Positions 63,852-64,000 of a DNA stretch of 64,000 nucleotides are shown piece by piece. The first letter of the stretch is position 1. The number at the start of each line of letters is the position of its first letter. The position numbers and the translations under genes were made by a program. The notes below the pieces were generated by a model that was given only the letters and a program-made list of their open reading frames with translations, did no database searches and was not told where the DNA came from. The stretch is from Pseudoips prasinana (lineage: Eukaryota; Arthropoda; Insecta; Lepidoptera; Nolidae): contig OX621252.1 of assembly GCA_951640165.1 (NCBI GenBank), positions 1,086,501-1,150,500 of the forward strand. Direction: 5' to 3'.

Positions 63852-64000
63852 ACCGGTTGGCTTACTTGGTAGAAGCTTGCCTATCACGCCGTAGGTCGTG
63901 GATACGATTCCCACCCAGGACAGATATTAGTGTGCATTAACATGTCTGTCCTGAGTCTGGGTGAAATTATCTATGTAAGCAAGTATTTACAAAAGAAAAT
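63852..64000 (+). mobile_element. SINE-B copy, cut by the window end
   Basis: Head GGACCGGTTGGCTTACTTGG ... GGTCGTGGATACGATTCCCA, then CATGTCTGTCCTGAGTCTGG and TATTTACAAAAGAAAA. The rest lies beyond 64000. Confidence 0.8.

Overview
This window looks like a stretch of a lepidopteran (moth or butterfly) nuclear chromosome made almost entirely of transposable elements and their debris. The evidence for Lepidoptera is the AT-rich background, Helitrons ending in a CCGCGGGGCACAGCTAG-type 3' terminus, tRNA-headed SINEs, Jockey/CR1-, RTE- and R1-type LINEs, a Penelope-like element with a GIY-YIG domain, and a mariner, a piggyBac and a Ty3/gypsy relic. I recognised no host protein-coding gene and no functional RNA gene. 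The names SINE-A to SINE-C, LINE1, LINE2 and Rep-D, Rep-E are local labels used only here.

Region by region. 1-7200: SINE-A copies, 3' ends of LINE2 and a Helitron in otherwise unrecognised DNA. 7200-12290: a dead Penelope-like element carrying two nested LINE insertions, an antisense CR1-like fragment and a sense R1-like element with RNase H and a poly(A) tail. 12540-12760: a 5S-rRNA-derived SINE; a second copy is at 36045-36290. 13170-19695: a 3' SINE-B piece, a solo LTR, an apparently intact mariner, then the matching LTR and the degenerate minus-strand gypsy body with a 73-bp minisatellite. 19696-28085: LINE2 3' ends, SINEs, Helitrons, a copia-like LTR/primer-binding site and a GGGTTCCG-type element. 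28086-29545: an internally deleted Helitron keeping the end of its helicase. 30000-43500: SINEs, a hAT-like MITE, a tRNA-Tyr retropseudogene, fold-backs, LINE tails and Helitrons. 43655-51596: a nearly complete LINE2 with an intact-looking 984-residue LINE1 nested in it. 53367-54520: a deleted piggyBac between TTAA sites. 54521-64000: sparse DNA, SINEs, one Helitron, one GGGTTCCG element and a 5'-truncated LINE2.

Two themes stand out. First, the most frequent repeat of the window is best explained as the 3' UTR of LINE2: the copy at 62385-63725 runs from LINE2 coding sequence directly into it, and the copy at 43655-51596 has the same junction split by LINE1. Second, near-perfect inverted repeats with very short loops recur at or inside elements (for example 19696-19754, 21798-21910, 43421-43468, 51391-51596, 58789-58857), which suggests repeated template switching or snap-back synthesis. 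I did not find convincing evidence of a new biological system. The sequence is a record of nested insertions, and only the mariner and LINE1 still look coding-competent.
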